NCBI GenBank assembly: GCA_963701245.1
Contig: OY969576.1
Coordinates: 558,001 to 622,000, forward strand
DNA: 64,000 nucleotides
Direction of reading: 5' to 3'
From: CAWCCP01 sp963701245
GTDB lineage: Bacteria > Patescibacteriota > Saccharimonadia > Saccharimonadales > UBA4665
Shown: piece after piece, positions 9,601-17,287 of the stretch
How the letters are laid out: each line of letters starts with the position of its first letter
How positions within the stretch are numbered: the stretch's first letter is position 1
The notes under the pieces: model-generated
What the model was told of the DNA's origin: nothing
What the model saw: the letters and a program-made list of their open reading frames with translations, nothing else
Databases searched by the model: none
Made by a program: the position numbers and the translations under genes

Positions 9601-12218
9601 TGGGTCAGGGGCCAACGACTCCAGGTGTAGGAGATTACACTACAAGCATAGTCATGAACGGCGGCACAGTGAATGCCACATACGCACACTTCGAGTATGG
9701 GAGTGTGGATATTAGTGACGGCGGTGCTGATGGCTCAAACTTAACTGTAACGGATAGCTCTTTTACGAACGGTTACAATGGAATTAGTATTGGTGATGAC
9801 AGCAGCGCTGAAACTCTTGCAAACGTTACTTTACAGCGCAATAACTTCACACTGAACACCCCTACTGAAGATGACGCAATCACAGTTTGGGGTGATCCCG
9901 ACCTTTCAGGCATTGTGCTATCTGGTACAAATGAGAATACCTTCACCGGTAGTGGGCCAAATGTTACCGTTGCATCATCGTATTCTGACGTTCCGTTAGG
10001 ATCAACGTGGACTGTAGCAAGTACCAGTGGTGCAATAGTAGAAACCTATGACAGTGACACCATAAACGGAGCACTTACTTTAGGCAGTAATGTGACTCTT
10101 GTTGAAGAATCTGGTAATCCGTTAACTGTGAACGGCACAATGAGTATAGGAGATGGGGATATTGTGAAAAGCGACAGCGGTGGCATAACTGTCAGCTCCG
10201 GTGGTACCCTCAACGTCACCGGTACTTCCGGCAATCCGGTAATCTTTACCAGTACCAAAGACGATAGTGTTGGTGGTGACACATTGGGTCAGGGGCCAAC
10301 GACTCCAGGTGTAGGAGATTACACTACAAGCATAGTCATGAACGGCGGCACAGTGAATGCCACATACGCACACTTCGAGTATGGGAGTGTGGATATTAGT
10401 GACGGCGGTGCTGATGGCTCAAACTTAACTGTAACGGATAGCTCTTTTACGAACGGTTACAATGGAATTAGTATTGGTGATGACAGCAGCGCTGAAACTC
10501 TTGCAAACGTTACTTTACAGCGCAATAACTTCACACTGAACACCCCTACTGAAGATGACGCAATCACAGTTTGGGGTGATCCCGACCTTTCAGGCATTGT
10601 GCTATCTGGTACAAATGAGAATACCTTCACCGGTAGTGGGCCAAATGTTACCGTTGCATCATCGTATTCTGACGTTCCGTTAGGATCAACGTGGACTGTA
10701 GCAAGTACCAGTGGTGCAATAGTAGAAACCTATGACAGTGACACCATAAACGGAGCACTTACTTTAGGCAGTAATGTGACTCTTGTTGAAGAATCTGGTA
10801 ATCCGTTAACTGTGAACGGCACAATGAGTATAGGAGATGGGGATATTGTGAAAAGCGACAGCGGTGGCATAACTGTCAGCTCCGGTGGTACCCTCAACGT
10901 CACCGGTACTTCCGGCAATCCGGTAATCTTTACCAGTACCAAAGACGATAGTGTTGGTGGTGACACATTGGGTCAGGGGCCAACGACTCCAGGTGTAGGA
11001 GATTACACTACAAGCATAGTCATGAACGGCGGCACAGTGAATGCCACATACGCACACTTCGAGTATGGGAGTGTGGATATTAGTGACGGCGGTGCTGATG
11101 GCTCAAACTTAACTGTAACGGATAGCTCTTTTACGAACGGTTACAATGGAATTAGTATTGGTGATGACAGCAGCGCTGAAACTCTTGCAAACGTTACTTT
11201 ACAGCGCAATAACTTCACACTGAACACCCCTACTGAAGATGACGCAATCACAGTTTGGGGTGATCCCGACCTTTCAGGCATTGTGCTATCTGGTACAAAT
11301 GAGAATACCTTCACCGGTAGTGGGCCAAATGTTACCGTTGCATCATCGTATTCTGACGTTCCGTTAGGATCAACGTGGACTGTAGCAAGTACCAGTGGTG
11401 CAATAGTAGAAACCTATGACAGTGACACCATAAACGGAGCACTTACTTTAGGCAGTAATGTGACTCTTGTTGAAGAATCTGGTAATCCGTTAACTGTGAA
11501 CGGCACAATGAGTATAGGAGATGGGGATATTGTGAAAAGCGACAGCGGTGGCATAACTGTCAGCTCCGGTGGTACCCTCAACGTCACCGGTACTTCCGGC
11601 AATCCGGTAATCTTTACCAGTACCAAAGACGATAGTGTTGGTGGTGACACATTGGGTCAGGGGCCAACGACTCCAGGTGTAGGAGATTACACTACTGCCA
11701 TACGTTTTGATAACGCTGATAAAAATGACCTAATTACATATGCTTTATTCAGATACGCTTCTACTGCAATTTCAATAGGACCTTTAGGTACGTTAAGTGT
11801 AAGCAATAGCCAGTTTGCTTATAACCAGGCAGCCTTTGGTGCAGATACTACATCGACGATTGATCCAGCATTAGGAGCAGATTGCGTTCCACCATATGCA
11901 AACAGTATATATATTACCGGTAGTTGGTTCGGCAGCTCGGGTCTACCTGGTTCAGCAATAGATATCTTAGGATTTGCTAGTGTGCTACTACCAGATAACC
12001 CTCCAGAGCTCGGTGAAATATATAGTGCTGCTTCATCTTTGATCCCGGTTACGGGTAATCTTGGTGATAACACAATCCCTTGGTCTCTCTGGACATGCGT
12101 AATTCCTCCACTTGGAGTTGATTTTAGTGTTCCGGATTCTCCTGTTAACCCAACACCTTTTTTACTTAATACAGCGATAGCTCAAAATGCATTGTGGCCA
12201 AACTTAGAAGAAAAGTAA
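6606..12218 (+). CDS. SipW-type signal peptidase fused to a repetitive beta-helix surface protein
   Basis: 1870 residues from a GTG start. Residues 1-160 are an ER-type (SipW-like) signal peptidase: TM at about 12-31, catalytic Ser45 in TGSMAPT, His86 in LTHRVV, KGDAN at 103-107, second TM at 141-157. A basic cytoplasmic linker (MRRKRPKSRRQKY) leads to a third hydrophobic segment at 197-213 and then AYAALSVNSSLSGNTISA, nearly the same processing region as in the two TasA-like proteins upstream. From ~235 on, the protein is parallel beta-helix with six exact 228-residue repeats and a unique C-terminus. The layout suggests the enzyme could cut its own passenger free on the cell surface (inference). 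It is 17 bp after TasA-like gene 2. Confidence 0.85.
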   Translation: MTLKLLKIIRSVSYTLALLIVISSALLFVTAKLHGDQILTIQTGSMAPTLHRGDVVVVQKELPSKIRRGDVITFTDPGNPRLTLTHRVVNTPAIWRKDEFQTKGDANSLADMPIQPNAILGKVRYSVPEIGSIFNFVRQPLGLIILVYIPSMLIVVSELRRVIRYYGEQEPYRDPIMRRKRPKSRRQKYIINLSSTVPALLLFIGISAIAYAALSVNSSLSGNTISASVPQLPVCYVSGTLTENMTWTPDCVYVADDVEVPDDITLTIDPGVIVKVESGDGIVVSSGGTLNVTGTSGNPVIFTSTKDDSVGGDTLGQGPTTPGVGDYTTSIVMNGGTVNATYAHFEYGSVDISDGGADGSNLTVTDSSFTNGYNGISIGDDSSAETLANVTLQRNNFTLNTPTEDDAITVWGDPDLSGIVLSGTNENTFTGSGPNVTVASSYSDVPLGSTWTVASTSGAIVETYDSDTINGALTLGSNVTLVEESGNPLTVNGTMSIGDGDIVKSDSGGITVSSGGTLNVTGTSGNPVIFTSTKDDSVGGDTLGQGPTTPGVGDYTTSIVMNGGTVNATYAHFEYGSVDISDGGADGSNLTVTDSSFTNGYNGISIGDDSSAETLANVTLQRNNFTLNTPTEDDAITVWGDPDLSGIVLSGTNENTFTGSGPNVTVASSYSDVPLGSTWTVASTSGAIVETYDSDTINGALTLGSNVTLVEESGNPLTVNGTMSIGDGDIVKSDSGGITVSSGGTLNVTGTSGNPVIFTSTKDDSVGGDTLGQGPTTPGVGDYTTSIVMNGGTVNATYAHFEYGSVDISDGGADGSNLTVTDSSFTNGYNGISIGDDSSAETLANVTLQRNNFTLNTPTEDDAITVWGDPDLSGIVLSGTNENTFTGSGPNVTVASSYSDVPLGSTWTVASTSGAIVETYDSDTINGALTLGSNVTLVEESGNPLTVNGTMSIGDGDIVKSDSGGITVSSGGTLNVTGTSGNPVIFTSTKDDSVGGDTLGQGPTTPGVGDYTTSIVMNGGTVNATYAHFEYGSVDISDGGADGSNLTVTDSSFTNGYNGISIGDDSSAETLANVTLQRNNFTLNTPTEDDAITVWGDPDLSGIVLSGTNENTFTGSGPNVTVASSYSDVPLGSTWTVASTSGAIVETYDSDTINGALTLGSNVTLVEESGNPLTVNGTMSIGDGDIVKSDSGGITVSSGGTLNVTGTSGNPVIFTSTKDDSVGGDTLGQGPTTPGVGDYTTSIVMNGGTVNATYAHFEYGSVDISDGGADGSNLTVTDSSFTNGYNGISIGDDSSAETLANVTLQRNNFTLNTPTEDDAITVWGDPDLSGIVLSGTNENTFTGSGPNVTVASSYSDVPLGSTWTVASTSGAIVETYDSDTINGALTLGSNVTLVEESGNPLTVNGTMSIGDGDIVKSDSGGITVSSGGTLNVTGTSGNPVIFTSTKDDSVGGDTLGQGPTTPGVGDYTTSIVMNGGTVNATYAHFEYGSVDISDGGADGSNLTVTDSSFTNGYNGISIGDDSSAETLANVTLQRNNFTLNTPTEDDAITVWGDPDLSGIVLSGTNENTFTGSGPNVTVASSYSDVPLGSTWTVASTSGAIVETYDSDTINGALTLGSNVTLVEESGNPLTVNGTMSIGDGDIVKSDSGGITVSSGGTLNVTGTSGNPVIFTSTKDDSVGGDTLGQGPTTPGVGDYTTAIRFDNADKNDLITYALFRYASTAISIGPLGTLSVSNSQFAYNQAAFGADTTSTIDPALGADCVPPYANSIYITGSWFGSSGLPGSAIDILGFASVLLPDNPPELGEIYSAASSLIPVTGNLGDNTIPWSLWTCVIPPLGVDFSVPDSPVNPTPFLLNTAIAQNALWPNLEEK
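7455..11695 (+). repeat. 684-bp tandem repeat, six full copies plus a 137-bp partial
   Basis: Unit starts fall at 7455, 8139, 8823, 9507, 10191 and 10875, with a partial seventh at 11559-11695. By eye all copies are identical at nucleotide level. 684 is divisible by three, so copy-number changes keep the reading frame (228 residues per unit). Identity points to very recent expansion or gene conversion. The true copy number may differ from that assembled. Confidence 0.95.
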
Positions 12219-12275
12219 CATAATCTATTCTCTTATAAGTTGGGCCTTATCTTAAAGCATAACCTGTAAGCAAAA

Positions 12276-12324
12276 GATCTTGATGCGACCAGGTAAGCTC
12301 TTATACTCAGGAGGCAGTGGGAGG
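12276..12324 (+). promoter_or_regulatory. Promoter-bearing intergenic repeat, copy 2
   Basis: Near-identical to the 5337-5385 block: TTGATG at 12280-12285, a 16-bp spacer, TATACT at 12302-12307 and the trailing GAGGCAGTGGGAGG. It lies between the surface-protein operon and the kinase gene at 12411. Confidence 0.55.
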
Positions 12325-12410
12325 CTCAAGCCGGCTATAATAATTCCGACCTAAGTCATATTTGTTGCCTGCCTGTTATGATCCTGTTGTTTTAGAGTAA
12401 TATATATCTT

Positions 12411-12932
12411 ATGAACAGAGAGCCGGTCGTAGATATAGATGAGGAGTCGGTCAAATTTTTTGACGATAGTTCTCTGCCCAAAGGTGAAGCACCCGTATTA
12501 GTTATAGTTGTGGGTGGTAATGGAGCAGGTAAAACTACACATATACATGAAAAATACTCAAAAGGTTACGTAATAATTAATGCCGAAGAGATATACCGTA
12601 ACATCAAGATATTTGATGATTTTGGTGAAGTGTCTCAGAGGCTAGTTAATGAAATTGGTGAGGCAATAGCTTACAGGGCTATAAATGAAAGGCGTGATGT
12701 TGTACTAGAAATGGTTGCCCATATAGAAGGAAGCCTTGACCCAATTATTGATGCAGTGACGGCAATTGGATATAAGGTAGATATCATTCACATAAGCTCA
12801 AATATTGACGAAGCCTATAAGCGTCATCTCAATGCAATTAAAGTGGATAAAGGATACTTGCCTACATATTTCAGCGAAGATTATCACAAACACTGGATCT
12901 TAGAAGCCATTAACGAGTTAGTAAAATCTTAA
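12411..12932 (+). CDS. Zeta-toxin-like P-loop kinase
   Basis: 173 residues. Walker A GGNGAGKTT is at about residues 34-42, followed by INAEEIYRNI and a mid-protein RRDVVLEMVAHIEG, the pattern of zeta-toxin/UDP-GlcNAc-kinase-like proteins of COG4185. Such proteins phosphorylate small substrates; zeta toxins poison cell-wall precursors. No epsilon-type antitoxin gene is adjacent, so a toxin role is not shown. No Shine-Dalgarno is seen; a TAATAT box ends 7 nt before the ATG, which fits a leaderless transcript. A stable hairpin follows at 12972-13010. Confidence 0.65.
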   Translation: MNREPVVDIDEESVKFFDDSSLPKGEAPVLVIVVGGNGAGKTTHIHEKYSKGYVIINAEEIYRNIKIFDDFGEVSQRLVNEIGEAIAYRAINERRDVVLEMVAHIEGSLDPIIDAVTAIGYKVDIIHISSNIDEAYKRHLNAIKVDKGYLPTYFSEDYHKHWILEAINELVKS

Positions 12933-12971
12933 TCTGTAATTAAATTTCTCTGTAGCTCACTCCAACAGAAA

Positions 12972-13010
12972 GAAAGGCTTATGTTTCCTCGCAAGGAGCA
13001 CAAGCCTTTC
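12972..13010. terminator. Stem-loop after the kinase gene
   Basis: A 9-bp perfect stem, GAAAGGCTT against AAGCCTTTC, with a 21-nt loop. There is no clear T-run on the plus side; reading on the minus strand it is followed by a short T-rich stretch. It may serve as a weak bidirectional terminator. Confidence 0.5.
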
Positions 13011-13063
13011 AGTTATTAGTATACAGAATGAAAATCCTTATTGAACTGTCCAGCAAAGTTGGC

Positions 13064-13093
13064 AAGACCTTATACTCAAGAGGCAGTGGGAGG
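13064..13093 (+). repeat. Intergenic repeat, partial copy 3
   Basis: Carries the 3' half of the 5337/12276 repeat (CTTATACTCAAGAGGCAGTGGGAGG split across 13069-13093) but has lost the TTGATG part. No plus-strand gene follows, so it is probably a relic. The surrounding 12933-13215 interval holds only this and the hairpin. Confidence 0.5.
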
Positions 13094-13215
13094 GATACGC
13101 TAAGTAAATGGTTTGAAATAAGCTTTTAGAACTCGCCAGTCAGAGCAAAAACCCAATGTATGTCTAGGTTATGTCCTTCAACAGTTCAAGATCATTTTCC
13201 GACTACAAAATCGAA

Positions 13216-13992
13216 TTAAATGAGTTTTATCTGTGGATCCTCATCATCAGCCTTCAAATCAGTAGTGATTTGAAGGTTTTCTAAACGTTCGATGCGTTCG
13301 GTGAGAGCTTTCAAAGTAGTTTCATCGCGTACTATGGCGGCCTTTTGAGCCTCCACTAATCTTTGATCTTTTAGGTCTTTTATTTCGGCTTCAAGGTGAG
13401 CGTTAGATTCAAGGACTGATTTTATAAGTTGAGAGTTGAGACTTTCAAGATAATTATTGTGCCTACTCTTTTCAATTTCGAACGACTTTTTTTCTTCGCG
13501 TTTTAATTTACGATTCTGTCCACCATTAGTACGCTTAAATTTTATGTACCTGAGTACTAATCCCCCCAAAGCCACTGCCGGTAACGGCTGATTAGCAGTG
13601 TGCCAGGTGTCTCGTACTATTGAAGTCATATAGTGAGCAACGTGATACTTATTCCAGAGGTCAATTAAGATATTTGGATCAATGTGTTGCAGAAAGGTGA
13701 AATCAACAGGTGAGTTACTTTCGATCTTTCTGATGGAAGTATATTTTTGCAGATTAAGTTCTAGGTTTCGAGAACCTCGCATTCGAACCGTACGGTGAAC
13801 ACTTTTACTCAAATCGTGATAATTGCCATTGATATCTATTCGATCGTCTGCGATTTTTGTTGACTTAAAAATTTCAAAACTCGATTGTAGCTGCTGTAAA
13901 TAATTCGCCCGCAATCTGGCAAAAAGTTGTACTAAGGCAGGATCGCTCTTAAAGAATTCCTCAAACTTTTCTTCAATGTCATCAATGTTCAA
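13216..13992 (-). CDS. Hypothetical protein with C-terminal coiled coil
   Basis: 258 residues, family not recognised. The N-terminal half is soluble and mixed, with a weakly hydrophobic stretch (LPAVALGGLVLRYIKF) near residues 135-150. It is followed by a very basic segment (KRTNGGQNRKLKREEKKS) and a long coiled coil (HLEAEIKDLKDQR to LTERIERLENL). It lies 14 bp after the 112-residue gene on the same strand, and the two probably form an operon. Confidence 0.55.
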   Translation of the reverse strand: MNIDDIEEKFEEFFKSDPALVQLFARLRANYLQQLQSSFEIFKSTKIADDRIDINGNYHDLSKSVHRTVRMRGSRNLELNLQKYTSIRKIESNSPVDFTFLQHIDPNILIDLWNKYHVAHYMTSIVRDTWHTANQPLPAVALGGLVLRYIKFKRTNGGQNRKLKREEKKSFEIEKSRHNNYLESLNSQLIKSVLESNAHLEAEIKDLKDQRLVEAQKAAIVRDETTLKALTERIERLENLQITTDLKADDEDPQIKLI

Positions 13993-14006
13993 GACGCCAT
14001 CGGAAA

Positions 14007-14345
14007 TTATGAAAAAAGATCCTTCCAGAAGAGCTCAGTAAGCCCATACTGTTCGGCCATCTCGTGATATTCATTCGCTCTTAAATAACCGCGTTTGTGT
14101 TGGAAGGCAACGGTTAAAGCATCAAACTTGGGGATACCTTCGTCGAGTATTGCCTCAAGTGCTGTCTTATTGTCATTAGGAATTGCAGCAAAGAAAAGAA
14201 GAATGTAGAATTGCATATCTGCGCGGGTAGAGCTTGCGACAGTATCTCGATAAAGAAAACCTACAATTTCTTCACGAAGATTAAGTAATGTCAAACTCCG
14301 GTTTAGGTTATCAAGCTCCCTGATATGTACAGATATGGTCTTCAT
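14007..14345 (-). CDS. Hypothetical protein
   Basis: 112 residues from ATG 14345, which has GAGGTG 4 nt upstream (a GTG at 14351 is inside that site). The sequence is largely helical: REEIVGFLYRDTVASS, then FYILLFFAAIPNDNK, and a C-terminal EYHEMAEQYGLTELFW. Family not recognised. A TTGAAA, 17-bp spacer, TACAGT promoter-like pair lies just upstream. Likely co-transcribed with the coiled-coil gene after it. Confidence 0.55.
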   Translation of the reverse strand: MKTISVHIRELDNLNRSLTLLNLREEIVGFLYRDTVASSTRADMQFYILLFFAAIPNDNKTALEAILDEGIPKFDALTVAFQHKRGYLRANEYHEMAEQYGLTELFWKDLFS

Positions 14346-14430
14346 TTTCACCTCAATAAACTGTACATATACTATACAATACTTTCAACCTAGCTGAACC
14401 CTTGCGCGATTCAAATTGAATTCTTTTAGT

Positions 14431-16020
14431 TCAGTCTAATTTAATACCTTTAGAATATCTATCTATAAGATCTTCCAGCTGGTCAAGCGCCAGCTTAATC
14501 AGCTGTGGTCCCATTGCCACCGTTGCATCTTTTCTCGGCAAATGGTGGCCTCTATGAAGTGGGTTTTTACATCTTTCAAGAGCAAATTGCTCGATTATTG
14601 ACCATTCGCCATGGAAAGATGAGCTGGCCGGAGCAAAGATAAACCTATAGTCGTCACCAAGACCTACAGCATCCGCCATCTTTCTTGTATCGGTGCTACC
14701 TGCAAAGTTGCCACCAGCTTGTATTTCTTGAAATTCTTCGGATATATCCTGATTAACCTCTGCATCAAGTTCTTTAATATATTGCTCCAGGTCAGGATTG
14801 GGCTTAACTTGTTTATCTATATATTCTTCTAACTGTAGTTTAAGTAACTTCAAGTGACCTTGGCCAAAGTTTTGATACTTTTTATATAAATCTTGATCAT
14901 CTTTTATTAGCAGCCATGCAAGCACAATACGTGCTTCAACAATTCCTCTTATTAAACCCGAACCATGTTCAGTCGACCACATAGTGGGTGTATTAGTTGC
15001 GATGCTTACAGCACGCACCATTCGGGAGACGATACCCGTCAATACTTCATACCGTATCGGGTCATAAAGATCTGGGTCTGTATCTGATGCTTTATAAAAA
15101 TTGTTTTGCAGCTTAATAAGTCGCTCGGCCAAGCGCGTACGGTACTTATGTAAAGCATCATGCTCTTCCTTTGTCATCCTATCAGGCACTGAATTTGTCA
15201 TACAGTCGTAAAGTGTCCAATTTGTTCTCCAGAATTGTTTTGCCCAATCTAACGATGTGTCCCCCCGATCCTCATGACTATTCATGCTCAAGCCTTGATA
15301 CATTGCTCGCATTCGACTTTCAGCGCTTTTTCGTTGATCTTCATTTAGCCCATTTGGGTAATTAGGCAATAATTCAGCAAGTTCATCTCCGATAGCTGGA
15401 GTTACTTTTACTCGTCCGCTAGAAAACATGGCGCTCGTAACTGCCATCTTGGCATAGGTTGAAACCTTATTACTACCAGACTGAGATGATTCGATCGTCT
15501 TACTAAGTAGTTCCTCGGCTTTTTTAAATTCCTCTTTGCTGTAACCTTTTGGGGGTACGGGGTAGCCCCAAAGCCATTTGGCTGGTGGGGTATCATATCT
15601 ACTTATAGCAACACCGAACTGTCTTGGAAACACTGTGTCATAAATGCCGAGTAACTTTAGGCGTTCGACTAGTTTAGGTCTAAGATCTTCTGGAATGCCA
15701 TCAAACGAGCTTATGCGTCCAAATACCCATATATCTTTAGGTACATTTTCGAGATCACCATATTTCTCTTTGAAAAGTTGCTCCACTGTGTCAAAGACTT
15801 TACGCGCCATAACCATACCTCGATCACCATATTCGCTACATAAGAATACTAGCCAAAGCATGTCCGGTAGATCGTCCTTAAGCCAGTACGACAGCTTGAG
15901 GTTCGGTATGGTCATCATAGGCGGCGATAAGATCCGACCTTGTTGTTTATGATGCTTAAGTGCCGAGTTATACCGTTTCTTTTTGGCTACTTTTTTCTTG
16001 CGCCTATTGTTTTTGCTCAC
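14431..16020 (-). CDS. DUF5677-like protein
   Basis: 529 residues. It opens with a strongly basic tail (MSKNNRRKKKVAKKKRYN). The C-terminal half has the HGEWSIIEQFALERCKNPLHR region that I associate with DUF5677, whose members occur in accessory and defence-rich regions; no activity is known. The whole chain is predicted helical. It is single-gene on the minus strand between a small two-gene cluster and the DUF6602 gene. Confidence 0.55.
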   Translation of the reverse strand: MSKNNRRKKKVAKKKRYNSALKHHKQQGRILSPPMMTIPNLKLSYWLKDDLPDMLWLVFLCSEYGDRGMVMARKVFDTVEQLFKEKYGDLENVPKDIWVFGRISSFDGIPEDLRPKLVERLKLLGIYDTVFPRQFGVAISRYDTPPAKWLWGYPVPPKGYSKEEFKKAEELLSKTIESSQSGSNKVSTYAKMAVTSAMFSSGRVKVTPAIGDELAELLPNYPNGLNEDQRKSAESRMRAMYQGLSMNSHEDRGDTSLDWAKQFWRTNWTLYDCMTNSVPDRMTKEEHDALHKYRTRLAERLIKLQNNFYKASDTDPDLYDPIRYEVLTGIVSRMVRAVSIATNTPTMWSTEHGSGLIRGIVEARIVLAWLLIKDDQDLYKKYQNFGQGHLKLLKLQLEEYIDKQVKPNPDLEQYIKELDAEVNQDISEEFQEIQAGGNFAGSTDTRKMADAVGLGDDYRFIFAPASSSFHGEWSIIEQFALERCKNPLHRGHHLPRKDATVAMGPQLIKLALDQLEDLIDRYSKGIKLD

Positions 16021-16134
16021 GACACCATTATCTGCTGCAAAATATTATGTGTAAATTGCTTATGTATAATGCACTGAAGCGCTTTAATTGCGTAGATTAT
16101 GATATTTAGTATGGGTAAAACTAGAGTTTTATCG

Positions 16135-16932
16135 CTAAACTAGTCCTTTCCCAAGTTCGTACGTCTCATTACTCTCGTGCACCTGTCCTGCAGCCAACAG
16201 TGAGACTAGCGTACCGGGGGCACCCAGACGACCATGCTCACGTTTATCTCTATCTTCGCAGGCGACTACCAAACTCGCGAGGAAAATTCTCAGCGGGCTG
16301 GTTGTGTCATCGGTATCTGGCATGATCAGCGATTTGTAATACTTTCCTCCTCGCTGGAACTGTTTCCCATCGTGCTGATAGAGTAAGAAGTTTTTCTTGC
16401 ATATGTATATGGCTTCCGGTGCGTACTGAGCTCTCTTTGATTCTAATTTTTTATCTGCAAACCACTCTGATAGACGCTCTGGGGTTAGCTTGGGACTGTC
16501 GTAAGAAAACACAAGACCTCTGATGTGGTTTGAATATTCGGCAAGGTGCTTTGCACTCGCAATGTTCAAGATTGAGCCGACGAAGCGTTCTTTATTCATA
16601 GTAGTTTTAACTTCGACTACGGCTGCAACTGATTCCGGGATTACTACAGCGAAGTTTCCGCTCTTAAAAACATACGCCGATGGAGAATTCTCGTCGACGA
16701 GCACAACATCAATCTGTGCACTGACATGGTCGTGGTCTTGGTATATAAAGCCATTCCTTGTCGACCATCTATCGGACATAAAGTTTCCGATAACCGTCTT
16801 CGCTACTTCTTCATGGTATGAACCAATGGACGGACTGTGTGTGATTAGCTTACCCAGCCTAGCGAACTTCCCGAGCAGTTCAACGGAAAAACTTTCGATA
16901 AAATCATCGCTTGCCTTGCGTACGCCAGCCAT
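16135..16932 (-). CDS. DUF6602 family protein, PD-(D/E)XK nuclease-like
   Basis: 265 residues from ATG 16932 (an upstream in-frame ATG at 16998 has no support). The core SYHEEVAKTVIGNFM, QIDVVLVDENSPS and VAAVVEVKTT matches the DUF6602 pattern. D, then ExK in QIDVVL and VEVKTT look like the catalytic residues of the restriction-endonuclease fold. DNA or RNA cleavage is therefore possible but inferred. TATAAT ends 6 nt before the start codon, suggesting a leaderless mRNA. It is divergent from the 85-residue plus-strand gene. Confidence 0.65.
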   Translation of the reverse strand: MAGVRKASDDFIESFSVELLGKFARLGKLITHSPSIGSYHEEVAKTVIGNFMSDRWSTRNGFIYQDHDHVSAQIDVVLVDENSPSAYVFKSGNFAVVIPESVAAVVEVKTTMNKERFVGSILNIASAKHLAEYSNHIRGLVFSYDSPKLTPERLSEWFADKKLESKRAQYAPEAIYICKKNFLLYQHDGKQFQRGGKYYKSLIMPDTDDTTSPLRIFLASLVVACEDRDKREHGRLGAPGTLVSLLAAGQVHESNETYELGKGLV

Positions 16933-16986
16933 AGCAAAATTATACAATCTTGCAAGGTTCAACCAAAATGGCGTATGCTCGTGAAT

Positions 16987-17244
16987 ATGAATGATCAAAA
17001 GTCCGAACTCGATATTGAAATTGACTCAGATAAATCAACTGCTATTGCTAGCAATGGGCGTATTGACGCTATTGCTTTCAATTTGGATCTTATCAGAGCC
17101 GAGAATCCAGAACTTGCAGACGAAATCAGACGACTCTACGAGAAGGCCAAGAATATTTCGCCAGATGCCAAGTTAGACGGCGTCGAAGAGGACATCGCTT
17201 TAGTATCTGATATGTTCAAAAAAGCGCTAAAAAGAGATTCTTAG
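16987..17244 (+). CDS. Small acidic hypothetical protein
   Basis: 85 residues from ATG 16987 (alternative start at 16975). Acidic and helical: DIEIDSDKSTA at the start, NPELADEIRRLYEKAKN in the middle. Divergent from the DUF6602 nuclease-like gene, with only 54 bp between the two starts, so both could be controlled from one interval. A partner or inhibitor role is possible but only suggested by position. Ends 43 bp from the convergent coupling-protein gene. Confidence 0.5.
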   Translation: MNDQKSELDIEIDSDKSTAIASNGRIDAIAFNLDLIRAENPELADEIRRLYEKAKNISPDAKLDGVEEDIALVSDMFKKALKRDS

Positions 17245-17287
17245 GAATCGTAGTTATCCTTGTTGTAGTTTGATAAATAGTCGGTCT

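Noticed and set aside
7361..11650. Repeated minus-strand ORFs of 78 and 83 codons inside the tandem repeats
   Set aside because: They recur only because the plus-strand 684-bp unit recurs; no ribosome binding sites, and the plus frame is a clear protein.
7455..11695. CRISPR-like array
   Set aside because: Units are 684 bp, contiguous, coding and without spacers. No short regularly spaced repeats or cas genes were found elsewhere.
12411..12932. Epsilon-zeta toxin-antitoxin pair
   Set aside because: Only the kinase half is present; no small antitoxin gene overlaps or adjoins it.
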